From the NCBI RefSeq assembly GCF_000745835.1, contig NZ_JQKB01000002.1:62001-126000 (forward strand): a DNA stretch of 64,000 bases, in the 5' to 3' direction. Under the pieces are notes generated by a model. It was not told the DNA's origin. It made no database searches and saw only the letters and a list, made by a program, of their open reading frames with translations. Positions within the stretch are counted from its first letter, which is position 1. Every line of letters starts with the position of its first letter. This document shows positions 10,449-19,091 of the stretch, one piece after another. A program made the position numbers and the translations under genes. The DNA comes from Belnapia moabensis DSM 16746. Lineage in GTDB: Bacteria; Pseudomonadota; Alphaproteobacteria; Acetobacterales; Acetobacteraceae.

Positions 10449-10922
10449 TCAGAGCACCTTGTTCTTGCGGTTCATGGCGGCAATGTCGAGCGCCACCGGC
10501 TGCTGGCCGGCATGCGGATGCTCAGGGCCGGCATAGACGTGGAGGTTTTCCATCTGGCGGCGGCCGAGCGGCCCGCGGGTGATCATCCGCTCCACGGCCT
10601 TCTCGATCACGCGCTCGGGGTACTTGCCCTCGAGGCGCTCACGGACCGTGCGCTCCTTGATGCCGCCCGGGAAGCCGGTGTGCCAGTAGAAGATCTTCTG
10701 CTCGGCCTTCTGGCCGGTGACGCGCACCTTCTCCGCGTTGACGACGACGACATGGTCGCCGCAATCGACATGCGGTGTGAATTGCGGCTTGTGCTTACCG
10801 CGGAGGCGATTGGCGACGATGGTGGCGAGGCGGCCGAGGACGAGGTCCTGCGCATCGACCACCACCCAAGCCTTCTTGACCTCGGCCGGCTTCAGCGAGC
10901 GCGTCTGGGTCTGGAGTTGCAT
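10449..10922 (-). CDS. rplM: 50S ribosomal protein L13
   Basis: The 157-aa L13 shows the family motifs [16 protein letters not shown] near the N-terminus, L-R-G-K-H-K-P[12 protein letters not shown], [10 protein letters not shown] and [11 protein letters not shown]-like segments (here [15 protein letters not shown]). It is the first gene of the rplM-rpsI operon and has a sigma-70-type promoter about 35 nt upstream of its start. Confidence 0.98.
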   Translation of the reverse strand: MQLQTQTRSLKPAEVKKAWVVVDAQDLVLGRLATIVANRLRGKHKPQFTPHVDCGDHVVVVNAEKVRVTGQKAEQKIFYWHTGFPGGIKERTVRERLEGKYPERVIEKAVERMITRGPLGRRQMENLHVYAGPEHPHAGQQPVALDIAAMNRKNKVL

Positions 10923-10957
10923 GGGAATGGGCTTTGTCCGGTCTGAAAGAGGCGCGG

Positions 10958-10986
10958 GTTATGCCGTCCGACCGGCCGGAGGTCAA
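10958..10986 (-). promoter_or_regulatory. Sigma-70-type promoter for rplM-rpsI
   Basis: On the minus strand a -35 hexamer TTGACC (complement of 10981-10986) is separated by exactly 17 nt from a -10 hexamer CATAAC (complement of 10958-10963). Transcription would start near 10951, giving a leader of roughly 30 nt before the rplM ATG at 10922. Both hexamers are close to consensus, as expected for a ribosomal operon. Confidence 0.7.
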
Positions 10987-11097
10987 GGGTAAAGCTCGGG
11001 TTTTAGGGCGCGGTATCCGATTACCGCATCAAATCGGCAGGTTGCCAGCCACCCTGGCGGAGGGCAGGCTCGGCGCAACGATACGGGAGCGGCGGCC

Positions 11098-12066
11098 ATG
11101 GCGAAGATCGGACGGCGAGGGTTGATCGCGGCGGGCGGGGCAATGGCGGCGCCGGCCCTGGCCCAGGCGCCATGGCCGGCCGCGCAGACCGTCGCGGTCG
11201 TCATCCCCTATGCGCCGGGCGGGGCCTCGGACGTGATCGGCCGGCTGGTGACGCAGACCCTGTCGGAGCGGCTGGGCGGCACCTTCGTCATGGACCACAA
11301 GCCCGGCGCCTCGACCAGCCTCGCCGCCCGGCTCGTGGCGCGGGCGAAGCCGGACGGGATGACCCTGCTGCTCGGCACCATCGCCACCTTCACCCTGACG
11401 CCGCTGGCGCTGCGCAACCCGGGCTATGACCCGCTGGCCGATTTCGTCCATGTCACCCAGGTCTGCGAGACGCTCTCCGTGCTCGTCGCCCATCCGCGCT
11501 GGGCGAGCTTTGAGGCGCTGATCGCGGCTGCCAGGGCGAAGCCGGACTCCCTCTCCTACGCCACCTGGGGCGTCGGGACGACGGCGCACCTGCCGATGCT
11601 CGACCTGCTTGGCCGGGTCGGGGCGGAGATGCTGCACGTCCCCTATAATGGCTCGCCGCCCGCGATGACGGACACCATCGCCGGGCGGACGGATTGCATG
11701 TTCGCCCTCTATGCCGCCTGCAAGGGCCATCTGGAGGAAGGCCGGCTGAAGGGCCTCGCCCAGCCCGTCGCCACGCGCCCGGCGGCGATCCCCGACGTGC
11801 CGACCTTCGCCGAGCTCGGCATCCCCGATTTCGTCTATACCGGCTGGTACGGCGTGCAGGCCCCGGCGGGCACGCCGCGCACCATCACAGAGCGGATCGA
11901 GCGGGCGCTGACCGAGGGCCTGGCCGAGCCGCGCATCCAGGCCTTCATGGCGACGCAGGGAATCGGGCCCTCCCCCATGGGCGGCGCCGCGGCCGTTGCG
12001 CGGATCGAGCGCGAATTGCCACAGAACCGCACACTGATGCAGCGTGCGGGCCTCAGCCCGGAGTAG
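11098..12066 (+). CDS. Bug/TctC-family periplasmic solute-binding protein (orphan)
   Basis: The 322-aa protein has a Tat-like leader (GRRGLIAAGGAMAAPALAQA) and the Bug fold markers V-V-I-P-Y-A-P-G-G-A-S-D near residue 37 and MLHVPYNGSPPAMTDTIAGR in the second half. It is not accompanied by tctA/tctB, as is usual for the many orphan Bug proteins of Acetobacteraceae and Burkholderiales, which may share a membrane complex or act as sensors. It is followed 4 nt later by an IlvD/Edd-family dehydratase, so a sugar acid is a reasonable guess for the ligand. Confidence 0.9.
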   Translation: MAKIGRRGLIAAGGAMAAPALAQAPWPAAQTVAVVIPYAPGGASDVIGRLVTQTLSERLGGTFVMDHKPGASTSLAARLVARAKPDGMTLLLGTIATFTLTPLALRNPGYDPLADFVHVTQVCETLSVLVAHPRWASFEALIAAARAKPDSLSYATWGVGTTAHLPMLDLLGRVGAEMLHVPYNGSPPAMTDTIAGRTDCMFALYAACKGHLEEGRLKGLAQPVATRPAAIPDVPTFAELGIPDFVYTGWYGVQAPAGTPRTITERIERALTEGLAEPRIQAFMATQGIGPSPMGGAAAVARIERELPQNRTLMQRAGLSPE

Positions 12067-12070
12067 TCCC

Positions 12071-13771
12071 GTGACCAAAGCGCCCCATGGCCTGTCCCGC
12101 AACGCCGCCAATTACGGCGACCGGGAATTCGCCTTCTACCTGCGCCGCAGCTTCGCCGCCTCCATGGGCTATTCCCGCACCATGCTGGAGAAGCCGGTGG
12201 TCGGCATCGCCGATACCGCCTCGGACTACAACAACTGCCACCGCAACGTCCCCGAGATGATCGAGGCGGTGAAGCGCGGCGTGCTGGCGGCGGGCTCCCT
12301 CCCCCTCGCCTTCCCGACGGTCAGCCTCTGCGAGCCCTCGCTGACGCCGACCTCCATGCACTACCGCAACCTCATGGCGCTCGACACAGAGGCGATGCTC
12401 TCCGCCCAGCCGATGGATGCGGCGGTGCTGATCGGCGGCTGCGACAAGACCGTGCCCGCCCAGCTCATGGCCGCTGCCAGCGCCGACATCCCCTGCGTGA
12501 TGCTCGTCACCGGCCCGATGCTGGCGCAGCGCTTCGAGGGTGAGCGCCTCGCCGCCTGCACCGACTGCCGCCGCTACTGGGCGCGCTACCGGGCGGGCGA
12601 TGTCTCCGCCGAGCGCATCGGCCAGATCGAGGGCAAGCTGGCGACGAGCGCCGGCACCTGCGGCGTGATGGGCACCGCCTCCACCATGGCCTGCATCGCC
12701 GCCGCGCTCGGCTTCATGCCGCTGATGGCCGCCTCGGCGCCCGCCGTGCATGCCGACCGCCTGCGCTTCGCCGAGGAGGCCGGGGAACTCGCCGTCCGCC
12801 TCATCACCCATCCGGTGAAGCCCTCGCAGCTCATCACCGAGAAGAGCGTCGAGAATGCGCTCCGCGTCCTGCTGGCGCTCGGCGGCTCGACCAACGCGCT
12901 GATCCACCTGACGGCGATCGCCGGCCGGGCGGGCGTGAAGATCGACCTCAAGCGGCTCGATGCCCTCTCCGAGGAGACGCCGGTGCTGGTCGACCTGAAG
13001 CCGACCGGCGAGGGCTATATGGAGGACTTCCATGCCGCCGGCGGCATGGTCGCCCTGCTGCGCGAACTCAAGGATCTGCTCCACCTCGACTGCATCGACA
13101 TCACCGGCCAGACGCTCGGCGAGGCGATCGATGCCGGCACGCCCTATGTGGATCGCGCCATCATCCGCGCCCGCGGCGAGCCGGTGAGCCCGGTCGGCGG
13201 CCTCGTCTCGCTCTTCGGCAGCCTGGCGCCGGAAGGGGCGATCCTCAAGCGGAGCGCCGCCACCCCGGCCCTCTTCGAGACCGAGGCGCGCTGCATCGTC
13301 TTCGACGGCCTCGCCGACCTCGCCGACCGGATCGACGACGACGCCCTCGACGTGACGCCGCAGGACATCCTCATCCTGAAGAATGCCGGGCCGCTGACCC
13401 CGGCCGGGATGCCGGAGGCCGGCTACCTGCCGATCCCGAAGAAGCTGGCGCGGGCCGGCGTCAAGGACATGGTACGGATGAGCGACTGCCGCATGTCGGG
13501 GACGGCCTTCGGCACCATCGTGCTGCACATCACGCCCGAGGCGGCAGCGGGCGGGCCGCTGGCGCTGGTCGAGACGGGGGACCGGGTGCGGCTCTCGGTC
13601 GCGGAACGGCGGCTCGATCTGCTGGTCGAGGAGAGCGAGCTTGCGCAGCGGCGCGCGAAGTGGACGCCGCCGGAGCGGCCGAAGCGGGGGTGGGACAAGC
13701 TCGTCCACGAGCAAGTGTTGCAGGCGACGGAGGGGGTGGATCTGGCCTTTCTCCGGCCCGAAGGGGTGTAG
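12071..13771 (+). CDS. IlvD/Edd-family dehydratase (sugar-acid dehydratase type)
   Basis: The 566-aa iron-sulfur dehydratase has the three Cys positions of the family cluster: Cys56 (NNCH), Cys124 (GGCDKTVPAQLM) and Cys197 (GTCGVMGTASTM). The family includes dihydroxy-acid dehydratase (IlvD), 6-phosphogluconate dehydratase and pentonate/hexonate dehydratases that make 2-keto-3-deoxy sugar acids. The pairing with a Bug binding protein rather than branched-chain amino-acid genes favours the sugar-acid branch, but this is inference. The GTG at 12071 is used because it follows the upstream stop by 4 nt; no closer ATG is in frame. Confidence 0.85.
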   Translation: MTKAPHGLSRNAANYGDREFAFYLRRSFAASMGYSRTMLEKPVVGIADTASDYNNCHRNVPEMIEAVKRGVLAAGSLPLAFPTVSLCEPSLTPTSMHYRNLMALDTEAMLSAQPMDAAVLIGGCDKTVPAQLMAAASADIPCVMLVTGPMLAQRFEGERLAACTDCRRYWARYRAGDVSAERIGQIEGKLATSAGTCGVMGTASTMACIAAALGFMPLMAASAPAVHADRLRFAEEAGELAVRLITHPVKPSQLITEKSVENALRVLLALGGSTNALIHLTAIAGRAGVKIDLKRLDALSEETPVLVDLKPTGEGYMEDFHAAGGMVALLRELKDLLHLDCIDITGQTLGEAIDAGTPYVDRAIIRARGEPVSPVGGLVSLFGSLAPEGAILKRSAATPALFETEARCIVFDGLADLADRIDDDALDVTPQDILILKNAGPLTPAGMPEAGYLPIPKKLARAGVKDMVRMSDCRMSGTAFGTIVLHITPEAAAGGPLALVETGDRVRLSVAERRLDLLVEESELAQRRAKWTPPERPKRGWDKLVHEQVLQATEGVDLAFLRPEGV

Positions 13772-13772
13772 A

Positions 13773-13821
13773 GCGGGGGCTCTGCCCCCGCGCCCCCGCC
13801 GGGGGGAAAGCTTCCCCCCGG
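13773..13821. repeat. Double-hairpin intergenic element (REP/BIME-like), copy A
   Basis: Two perfect hairpins with 3-nt loops stand side by side: GCGGGGGC/GCCCCCGC (13773-13780 and 13784-13791, loop TCT) and CCGGGGGGAA/TTCCCCCCGG (13799-13808 and 13812-13821, loop AGC), with a 7-nt spacer. There is no T-tract, so this is not a classical terminator, although it may end transcription of the dehydratase gene. A similarly built element lies at 61531-61586. Confidence 0.6.
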
Positions 13822-13872
13822 GCCCCGCCGTCAGTATAGCTGCGCGATAATATTCGACCGGGGCGCAGAGAC

Positions 13873-15048
13873 ATGCCGATCCTCAACCGCATCGCCGACT
13901 TCCATGCCGAGATGACGGCCTGGCGGCGGGACTTCCACGCCCATCCCGAGATCGCCTTCGAGGAGGTGCGCACCAGCGGCATCGTCGCAGAGAAACTGCG
14001 TGAATTCGGCTGCGACGAGGTCATCACCGGCATCGCCAAGACCGGCGTCGTCGGCGTCATCCACGGCCAGGGCGGGCCGGGCCGCGCCATCGGCCTCCGC
14101 GCCGACATGGACGCGCTGCCGATCCAGGAGCAGACCGGCCTGCCGCACGCCTCCACCTCCCCTGGCAAGATGCACGCCTGCGGCCATGACGGCCACACCA
14201 CCATGCTGCTCGGCGCCGCCAAGTACCTCGCCGAGACGCGCAATTTCCCCGGCACCGTCTACGTCATCTTCCAGCCCGCCGAGGAGGCCGGGGGCGGCGG
14301 CAACGTCATGGTGCAGGAGGGGCTGTTCGAGCGCTTCCCCATGGAGCGCGTCTTCGGCATGCACAACTGGCCGGGCGCGCCGGAGGGCAGCTTCTGGTGG
14401 CGCGAGGGGCCGATCATGGCGGCGACCGCGCAGATCGAGATCGTCGTCACCGGCAAGGGCGCGCATGGCGCCATGCCGCACCAGGGCAACGACCCGGTGG
14501 TGGTCGCGGCGCAGATCGTCACCGCGCTGCAGTCCATCGTCGCCCGCAATGTCGAGCCGGCGGAATCGGGCGTCATCACCATCGGCCGCATCCAGGGCGG
14601 CGACACCTGGAACGTCATCCCCGAGCAGGTGACCCTCTTCGGCACCGCCCGCTGGTTCAAGCCCGAGGTGGGGGACCTGCTGGAGCGGCGCTTCCTCGAG
14701 ATCGCGACCGGCATCGCGACAGCCTTCGGCGCCACGGCGAAGGCCGTCTTCGACCGCGGCTACCCCGCGACGATCAACGAGCCCGTCAGCACGGCGCTGA
14801 CCGTCGAGGCGGCGCGCGCCATCGCCGGCGAGGCGAAGGTGCAGGAGATGCCGAAGCCCACCATGGGCGGCGAGGACTTCTCCTTCATGCTGAACGCCAA
14901 GGACGGCAGCTACATCATGCTCGGCGCCGGGCGGGGGCCTGCCGATCCGCAGGTCCACCACCCGAAATACGACTTCAACGACGCCGTCCTGCCGATCGGC
15001 GCCAGCTACTGGGCGCGACTGGCCGAGGACGTGCTGGCGAAGGCTTAA
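13873..15048 (+). CDS. M20D-family amidohydrolase (hippurate hydrolase/IAA-amino-acid hydrolase-like)
   Basis: The 391-aa metallopeptidase starts with W-R-R-D-F-H-A-H-P-E (residues 17-26) and has the M20D signature KMHACGHDGHT at 99-109, with Cys103 and His105, the general base pair PAEEAGGGG at about 135-143, and GMHNWPG thereafter. The family hydrolyses N-acyl amino acids such as hippurate or N-acetyl amino acids. No signal peptide, so cytoplasmic. It is preceded by the double-hairpin element and a GCAGAGAC sequence before the ATG; the convergent GST gene overlaps its end by 4 nt. Confidence 0.92.
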   Translation: MPILNRIADFHAEMTAWRRDFHAHPEIAFEEVRTSGIVAEKLREFGCDEVITGIAKTGVVGVIHGQGGPGRAIGLRADMDALPIQEQTGLPHASTSPGKMHACGHDGHTTMLLGAAKYLAETRNFPGTVYVIFQPAEEAGGGGNVMVQEGLFERFPMERVFGMHNWPGAPEGSFWWREGPIMAATAQIEIVVTGKGAHGAMPHQGNDPVVVAAQIVTALQSIVARNVEPAESGVITIGRIQGGDTWNVIPEQVTLFGTARWFKPEVGDLLERRFLEIATGIATAFGATAKAVFDRGYPATINEPVSTALTVEAARAIAGEAKVQEMPKPTMGGEDFSFMLNAKDGSYIMLGAGRGPADPQVHHPKYDFNDAVLPIGASYWARLAEDVLAKA

Positions 15049-15656
15049 GCCTTCGCCGAAGGCCGCGCGGCCATCATCGCGTGATGCGCGGTGATGGCCC
15101 CGAGCTTCGGGTCGATCGGCTGGCCGACCCCGGCGCCGAAGTCGAGGAAGGCGAAGAGCATGATGTCGGCGAGGCTGAACCGGTCGCCGCACACATAGCG
15201 CCGCCCGGCGATCAGCCCGTCGAGCCAGGCCAGCCGCTCCCGCGCGGTCGCCTTCAGGTCGTCGGCGGCCTGGGGGATGCAGCGGATCCGGTTCTCGAAC
15301 AGCTTCAGCCCCTCGGCGAAGCGGAAGCCGTTGAGCATCGGCTCGACGATGTTGAGGTCGATGCGGCGCGTCCACATCCGCGTCTCGGCCCGCTCCAGCG
15401 GCGTCGTGCCGATCAGCGAGGCGCCGGGGGTGACCTCGTCGAGGTATTCGCAGATGGCGGTGATTTCGGCGAGCACCGTGCCGTCGTCGAGTTCGAGGCA
15501 GGGCATCTGCCCGGCCGGATTCTTCGCCAGGTAAGGCGGCTGGCGGTTCTCGCCGCCGCGCAGGTCGACGGTGGTCTTCGGCAGCTCGATGCCGCGCTCG
15601 GCCATGAAGATGCGGACAACGCGCGGATTCGGCCCGATCGAATCGTGAAGCAGCAT
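15045..15656 (-). CDS. Glutathione S-transferase family protein
   Basis: The 203-aa protein has a thioredoxin-like N-terminal domain (S-I-G-P-N-P-R-V-V-R-I-F-M-A-E, with the NPAGQMPCLELDDG cis-Pro segment and E-I-T-A-I-C-E-Y-L at about 63-71) and an all-helical C-terminal domain containing the D-R-F-S-L-A-D-I-M N-cap motif. It resembles the bacterial GST group active in detoxification or isomerisation with glutathione; the substrate is unknown. GGAGG precedes the ATG closely. It stands alone, converging with the M20 gene. Confidence 0.9.
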   Translation of the reverse strand: MLLHDSIGPNPRVVRIFMAERGIELPKTTVDLRGGENRQPPYLAKNPAGQMPCLELDDGTVLAEITAICEYLDEVTPGASLIGTTPLERAETRMWTRRIDLNIVEPMLNGFRFAEGLKLFENRIRCIPQAADDLKATARERLAWLDGLIAGRRYVCGDRFSLADIMLFAFLDFGAGVGQPIDPKLGAITAHHAMMAARPSAKA

Positions 15657-15835
15657 GTGTTTCTATCCTCCCTTGGTGAATCAGATCAGACGACCGGATA
15701 AGGTCATCTGGTCGACGGAACCTGCTCATTGAAACGCCGACCTGAACTGCACTCCGTGCGCCGGTGCGAACGGGGCGCGCTTTCGTAACCGGGTAACTCG
15801 CCGGTGACGAGTTCGTCCTATAGTTGAGAAACGTC

Positions 15836-17827
15836 ATGATGTTCCTCAGACCGAACACCAGCCCGGCCGGCGCCATCTTAACCCCACCCCTGCACGGGGC
15901 GGAAAGCGGGGGGAATGCCGCGTCCTGGCAGGAGGATGAGGCGGCCGCGCTGGCCGCGCCGCTCTTCGACCGGCTGGCCTCGCTCTGCGTCGGCCATGTC
16001 GCGCCGCTGTCGCTATGCCTCTTCGTCACCACGCGGACGGAGAGCACCTGGCCCTACGCCTGCCTGGTGCTCGACCTGCTGCTGCTGCTGCTGCGCGTCG
16101 CCGTGGTGGTCGGCTACCGGCGGCAACCGTCGCCGAGCCCGGCCGAAACGCTGCGGGCGGCGCGGCGCTACTTCGCCGTGGGCATCGCCTGGGCTTTGGC
16201 GACGGGGGCTTTCTGCAGCCTTTCCTATCTCCTCGTCGACGACGAAGCGACGCGCATCCTCTCCGCCACGCTCTCGATGGGCACGGTCGGCGGCATCGCC
16301 TCGCGCAACGCGACGACGCCGCGCTTCGCCATCGCCCAGATCACCTCCCTGCTGCTGCCGCAAATGGCCGTCGATATGTCGCTGGGTGGCTGGTACTGGA
16401 CCAAGGTGACGATGGAGGCGATCTATTTCATTGCCCTCTGCTCCATCGTCCGCCGGCACCATGCGGATATCCGCCGGACCTTGCAGGCGCAGCGCGAGCG
16501 GGCGGAGCTGGCGCGGCGCAGCGAGCACCTCGCGCGGCATGACGCGCTGACCGGCCTGCCCAACCGGGCCATGTTCCAGGACGCCATGGCGCGGGCTGTG
16601 GGCGGGCTGCCGGAGGCCGGCTTCGCCATCTTCTATCTCGATCTCGACCGGTTCAAGGAGGTGAACGACAGCCTCGGCCATGCCGTCGGCGACCGGCTCC
16701 TGCGCGAGGTGGGCGCGCGGATCCGAACATGCCTGCGCCCAGGCGACCTGGTGGTGCGGCTGGGCGGCGACGAATTCGCCGCACTCCTGCCCGGTGCCCC
16801 GGCGGAGGCGATCACGGCCCTGGCGAGGCGGCTCATCGAGGCGGTCGGCGAGGACTACGCCATTGACGGCAACCGCGTCGCCGTCGGGGCCAGCATCGGC
16901 ATCGCCCTGGCGCCGCGGGATGGGCAGAATGCGGACCTGCTGCTCCGCCATGCCGACATGGCGCTCTATGCGGCGAAGGAGGCGGGGCGGGCCACCTGGC
17001 GCTTCTTCGACCCGGGCATGGCGGAGCGGCTGAAAGCCCGGCGCAGCCTCGCCGCCGATCTGCGGCAGGCGCTGCCACGGGGGGAGCTGGAGCTGTATTT
17101 CCAGCCGGTGCTGCGCATCGATGGCGGGCTGCTCGGCTTCGAGGCGCTGCTGCGCTGGCGGCATCCGCAGCGGGGCATGGTGCCGCCCGGGGAGTTCATC
17201 CCTCTGGCCGAGGAATGGGGCCTCATCGCCGGGATCGACGCCTGGGTGCTGCGCCGGGCCTGCGCCGAGGCGGCGCATTGGCCGGCGCCCTACCAAGTCG
17301 CCGTCAACCTCTCGCCGGCGCAGCTCGATGGCCGAGATCTCATCGGCATTGTCGCCGCGGCGCTGGCGGGTTCGGGGCTGGCACCGTCGCGCCTGGAGCT
17401 CGAGATCACCGAGGCGGTGGTTCTGGGCGAAAGCCAGCGTACGATCGACCTGCTGCGGCGGCTGCGCGAGATGGGCGTGCGGGTGGCGCTCGACGATTTC
17501 GGCACCGGCTACTCCTCGCTCGGCTATCTGCGCAGCTTGCCGCTCGACACGCTGAAGATCGACCGCAGCTTCGTCCGCGATCTCGGCCAGTCCGGGACGG
17601 CGGCGCCGATCCTACGGGCCATCGCCAGCATGGCGGAGACGCTGGGGCTGGCGACCACCGCCGAGGGGGTGGAAACCGAGGCACAGCTCGCGCAGCTGCG
17701 GGAGCTCGGGGTGGCGCAGGTGCAGGGCTACCTCTTCGGCCGGCCCTGTCCGACCTCGGATGTGCCCGGGGTGATCGCGGCCCTGACCAGGCCGGTGGCG
17801 CTTCGCGTCGAGGCCGGGGCGGGTTAG
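15836..17827 (+). CDS. Membrane-bound GGDEF-EAL protein (c-di-GMP synthase/phosphodiesterase)
   Basis: This product of about 663 aa has four to five hydrophobic segments in its first 210 residues, a short helical linker, then a GGDEF domain and an EAL domain. The synthase motif GGDEF is intact at residues 310-314, preceded by an RPGD sequence in the place of the inhibitory I-site (RxxD five residues upstream). The EAL motif is intact at 436-438, with DDFGTGYSSL and LKIDRSFV further on, so both activities are possible. Start uncertain: ATG at 15836 or 15839, or TTG at 15824; no strong ribosome-binding site is visible. Confidence 0.9.
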   Translation: MMFLRPNTSPAGAILTPPLHGAESGGNAASWQEDEAAALAAPLFDRLASLCVGHVAPLSLCLFVTTRTESTWPYACLVLDLLLLLLRVAVVVGYRRQPSPSPAETLRAARRYFAVGIAWALATGAFCSLSYLLVDDEATRILSATLSMGTVGGIASRNATTPRFAIAQITSLLLPQMAVDMSLGGWYWTKVTMEAIYFIALCSIVRRHHADIRRTLQAQRERAELARRSEHLARHDALTGLPNRAMFQDAMARAVGGLPEAGFAIFYLDLDRFKEVNDSLGHAVGDRLLREVGARIRTCLRPGDLVVRLGGDEFAALLPGAPAEAITALARRLIEAVGEDYAIDGNRVAVGASIGIALAPRDGQNADLLLRHADMALYAAKEAGRATWRFFDPGMAERLKARRSLAADLRQALPRGELELYFQPVLRIDGGLLGFEALLRWRHPQRGMVPPGEFIPLAEEWGLIAGIDAWVLRRACAEAAHWPAPYQVAVNLSPAQLDGRDLIGIVAAALAGSGLAPSRLELEITEAVVLGESQRTIDLLRRLREMGVRVALDDFGTGYSSLGYLRSLPLDTLKIDRSFVRDLGQSGTAAPILRAIASMAETLGLATTAEGVETEAQLAQLRELGVAQVQGYLFGRPCPTSDVPGVIAALTRPVALRVEAGAG

Positions 17828-17857
17828 GCTGCTCGCTCCCAAGGGAGGACCAAGGCG

Positions 17858-18184
17858 ATGATCCATGAGCTGCGCATCTATCACTGCGTGCCCGGCCGGC
17901 TGCCGGCGCTGCTGAAGCGCTTCGAGACCATCACGCTGAAGCTCTGGGAGAAGCACGACATCAGGCAGGCCGGCTTCTGGACGGTGCTGGTCGGCTCCTC
18001 CAACCAGGACCTCTACTACCTGCTGCAATGGGACAGCCTCGCCGAGCGCGAGCAGAAGTGGAACACCTTCGCCACCGACCCGGAATGGCTGACGGCGCGG
18101 GCGAAGACCGAGGAGGACGGCCAGATCGTCGCCTCGGTCGAGAACCTGCTGCTGGCGCCGACCGCATTCTCGGCGGTGAAGTAG
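17858..18184 (+). CDS. NIPSNAP-family protein
   Basis: The 108-aa protein is a dimeric alpha-beta barrel of the NIPSNAP family: it begins MIHELRIYHCVPGRLPALLKR and contains the G-F-W-T-V-L-V-G-S-S-N-Q-D-L-Y-Y-L-L-Q-W pattern in the middle. Family members have no agreed biochemical function. AAGGGAGGACC precedes the ATG at good distance. Its stop is 1 nt before the ureohydrolase start, so the two are one transcription unit, which may point to a linked role in amine or guanidino-compound metabolism (inference). Confidence 0.88.
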   Translation: MIHELRIYHCVPGRLPALLKRFETITLKLWEKHDIRQAGFWTVLVGSSNQDLYYLLQWDSLAEREQKWNTFATDPEWLTARAKTEEDGQIVASVENLLLAPTAFSAVK

Positions 18185-18185
18185 C

Positions 18186-19091
18186 ATGGCGGGCCCGCCG
18201 ACCTTCGCCACCCCGCCGGGCTTTCTCGGCATCGAGCGGCGGGAGGCGGGCGCGACCTATGTGGTGGCGGGGGTGCCGATGGATATCGGCACCACCAACC
18301 GCGCCGGCACGCGCGACGGGCCGGCGGCGATCCGACGCGCGAGCCGCATGCTGGTGGACGGCGTGCATCCTGCGCATTGGGTCGATCCCCGCGACCTCGA
18401 CATCGCCGATATCGGCGAGTTCGCCATCGCGCTCGGCGACATCCCCGGCAGCCTCGCGTTGATCGAGCGGCAGGCGGCTTCCTGCCGGCACCTTGTCGCG
18501 CTCGGTGGCGAGCATGGCATCACCCTGCCCCTGCTGCGGGCGCTGTCGAAGCGGCTCGGCGGGCCGGTCGGGCTGCTGCATTGCGATGCCCATGTCGATA
18601 CCTGGGCGGATAATTTCGGCCAGGCCTATGCCCATGGCTCGCCCTTCTATCATGCGATCCGCGAGGGGTTGGTCGATCCGAGCCGGATGATACAGGTGGG
18701 AATCCGCTCGCCGGTGGACCGGGCGACCTGGGACTGGACCATCGGCCATGGCGTCACCATCGTCACCGGGCAGGAGGCGCAGGAGCTGGGGCCGGCGGCG
18801 CTCGCCGAGCAGGTGCGCGCGGTGCTCGGCGCCGGGCCTTCCTACCTCTCCTTCGACATCGACTGCCTTGACCCGGCCTTTGCCCCGGGGACGGGCACGC
18901 CCGAGATCGGCGGCCTCGCCTCCTGGCAGGCGCAGGGGCTGATCCGGCGGCTGCGCGGCATCGATTTCCGCGGGATGGATGTAGTCGAGGTCTCGCCCGC
19001 CTATGACGACGGCGAGATCACGGCGCTGGCGGCGGCGACGCTGGCCTGGGAATATCTCGCCTTGCAGGCTCTCGACCGGCAAGATTCCTGA
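18186..19091 (+). CDS. Ureohydrolase (agmatinase/arginase family)
   Basis: The 301-aa enzyme has all manganese-site motifs of the family: GGEH (107-110), DAHVD (134-138) and S-F-D-I-D-C-L-D-P-x-x-A-P-G-T-G-T-P-E (222-240). It hydrolyses a guanidino compound to urea and an amine; agmatine to putrescine is the most likely reaction given the decarboxylase and homospermidine synthase that follow, but guanidinobutyrase or guanidinopropionase activity cannot be excluded. It is directly preceded by the NIPSNAP gene. Downstream is a 347-nt leader before the next gene. Confidence 0.9.
   Translation: MAGPPTFATPPGFLGIERREAGATYVVAGVPMDIGTTNRAGTRDGPAAIRRASRMLVDGVHPAHWVDPRDLDIADIGEFAIALGDIPGSLALIERQAASCRHLVALGGEHGITLPLLRALSKRLGGPVGLLHCDAHVDTWADNFGQAYAHGSPFYHAIREGLVDPSRMIQVGIRSPVDRATWDWTIGHGVTIVTGQEAQELGPAALAEQVRAVLGAGPSYLSFDIDCLDPAFAPGTGTPEIGGLASWQAQGLIRRLRGIDFRGMDVVEVSPAYDDGEITALAAATLAWEYLALQALDRQDS

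Noticed and set aside
12053-13714. Minus-strand frame of 553 codons opposite the dehydratase
   Set aside because: The plus-strand gene has full IlvD/Edd motifs and cluster cysteines; the antisense frame has none.
13799-13821. Hairpin as a classical rho-independent terminator
   Set aside because: No T-tract follows on either strand; I keep it as part of a double-hairpin element.
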